From Gemmatimonadota bacterium (GTDB taxonomy: Bacteria > Gemmatimonadota > Gemmatimonadetes > Longimicrobiales > UBA6960), in contig JADFLD010000163.1 in assembly GCA_022564535.1 (NCBI GenBank), forward strand, positions 1-5,587: a stretch of DNA of 5,587 nucleotides. The letters are read 5' to 3'. Positions 5,167-5,587 of this stretch are shown here, in pieces (positions within the stretch are counted from its first letter, which is position 1; every line of letters starts with the position of its first letter). The notes beneath the pieces are model-generated. The model had not been told where the DNA came from. It ran no database searches and saw nothing but the letters and a program-made list of their open reading frames with translations. The translations under genes were made by a program, and so were the position numbers.

Positions 5167-5587
5167 GATTTGGGATCGCCCTCACGGCTGCTGCGCTCAT
5201 CGGGGGCGCGGCGGTGCCGGCGGCTTCCCAGGCGACGCTGCGCGTCGCCGCGTACAACATCAGGCACGGACTCGGCGTGGACGGAGAGGTCGATCTGGAA
5301 CGGATCGCCGACGTGCTGCGGCCCCTCCACGCCGACGTGATCACGCTTCAGGAAGTCGATCGGCGGGTCGAGCGGACGAACGGCGTCGACCAAGCGCGAC
5401 GCCTCGGTGAGCTATTGGGAATGGAGGCGCACTTCGGCGACTTCATGCCTTATCAGGGGGGCGAGTACGGGATGGCCGTGCTCTCACGATTTCCCGTGCT
5501 CGGTGTCACCAACGTGCGCCTGCCGGACGGTGACGAACCCAGAACTGCGCTCGAGGTGCGGGTCGCGGTAGGGCAGCAAGGACGGCC
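5163..5587 (+). CDS. Secreted endonuclease/exonuclease/phosphatase family protein, 3' end cut by window
   Basis: The reading frame from the GTG at 5163 stays open to the right edge, giving 141 residues of an EEP-fold protein. The N-terminus looks like a signal peptide: Arg2, a hydrophobic Ala/Leu/Ile stretch at about 4-18, then PAASQA, with possible cleavage near residues 22-24, so the protein is likely exported. The mature part opens with RVAAYNIRHG, whose Asn32 is the first metal-site motif. DLERIADVL follows, then VITLQEVD with metal-binding Glu64, a VDQ segment at 75-77, and YGMAVLSRFP at 102-111. The catalytic GDFN and SDH motifs would lie beyond the window. Alternative starts are poor: an internal GTG at 5214 would remove the signal peptide. 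The substrate is unknown; relatives are variously annotated as nucleases, phosphodiesterases or sphingomyelinase-like enzymes. It is not a close copy of the EEP protein at the left end, whose loops differ. Overlap with the MaoC-like gene indicates one transcript. Confidence 0.87.
   Translation, partial: MRFGIALTAAALIGGAAVPAASQATLRVAAYNIRHGLGVDGEVDLERIADVLRPLHADVITLQEVDRRVERTNGVDQARRLGELLGMEAHFGDFMPYQGGEYGMAVLSRFPVLGVTNVRLPDGDEPRTALEVRVAVGQQGR

Noticed and set aside
1..5587. Novel defence system, mobile element, CRISPR array or structured RNA
   Set aside because: Both strands were read. All long stretches are explained by six metabolic or hydrolytic genes, the one intergenic region is only 96 nt, and no transposase, integrase, toxin-antitoxin pair, repeat array or tRNA-like fold was seen.

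Overview
This is a GC-rich bacterial window with tightly packed genes that overlap or nearly touch. It holds four complete genes and two genes cut by the window edges. No RNA gene, CRISPR array, insertion sequence, prophage or long repeat is visible. GC-rich codons, GTG as a likely start, a secreted nuclease/phosphatase-fold protein and a lipoprotein hexosaminidase suggest a diderm, high-GC, polymer-degrading heterotroph. Gemmatimonadota, Acidobacteriota or a similar phylum would fit, but this is an impression and not a sequence-based assignment.

Layout: (i) positions 1-1684, plus strand: the 3' part of an endonuclease/exonuclease/phosphatase (EEP) family gene, followed after 6 nt by a complete gene of the DDAH/arginine deiminase superfamily. 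(ii) positions 1691-4647, minus strand: an aldehyde dehydrogenase followed by a GH20 beta-N-acetylhexosaminidase lipoprotein, overlapping at the stop/start junction. The hexosaminidase ends 6 nt from the convergent DDAH-like gene. (iii) positions 4648-4743: the only real intergenic region, between divergent genes, with a small dyad that could be an operator. (iv) positions 4744-5587, plus strand: a MaoC-like hot-dog hydratase whose stop overlaps (GTGA) the probable start of a second, secreted EEP-family protein that runs off the right edge.

The genes do not form one recognisable pathway. The hexosaminidase would release N-acetylhexosamines outside the cytoplasm. The aldehyde dehydrogenase and MaoC-like hydratase are general catabolic or acyl-CoA enzymes. 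The DDAH-like enzyme acts on a guanidino or amidino compound. Two different EEP proteins sit at the two ends. The overlaps support co-transcription of each pair, but a shared function is inference. I found no evidence of a new defence, mobile or RNA system here. The points most worth checking are start-site corrections, the unlisted partial gene at the right end and the unusual EEP/DDAH-like junction.
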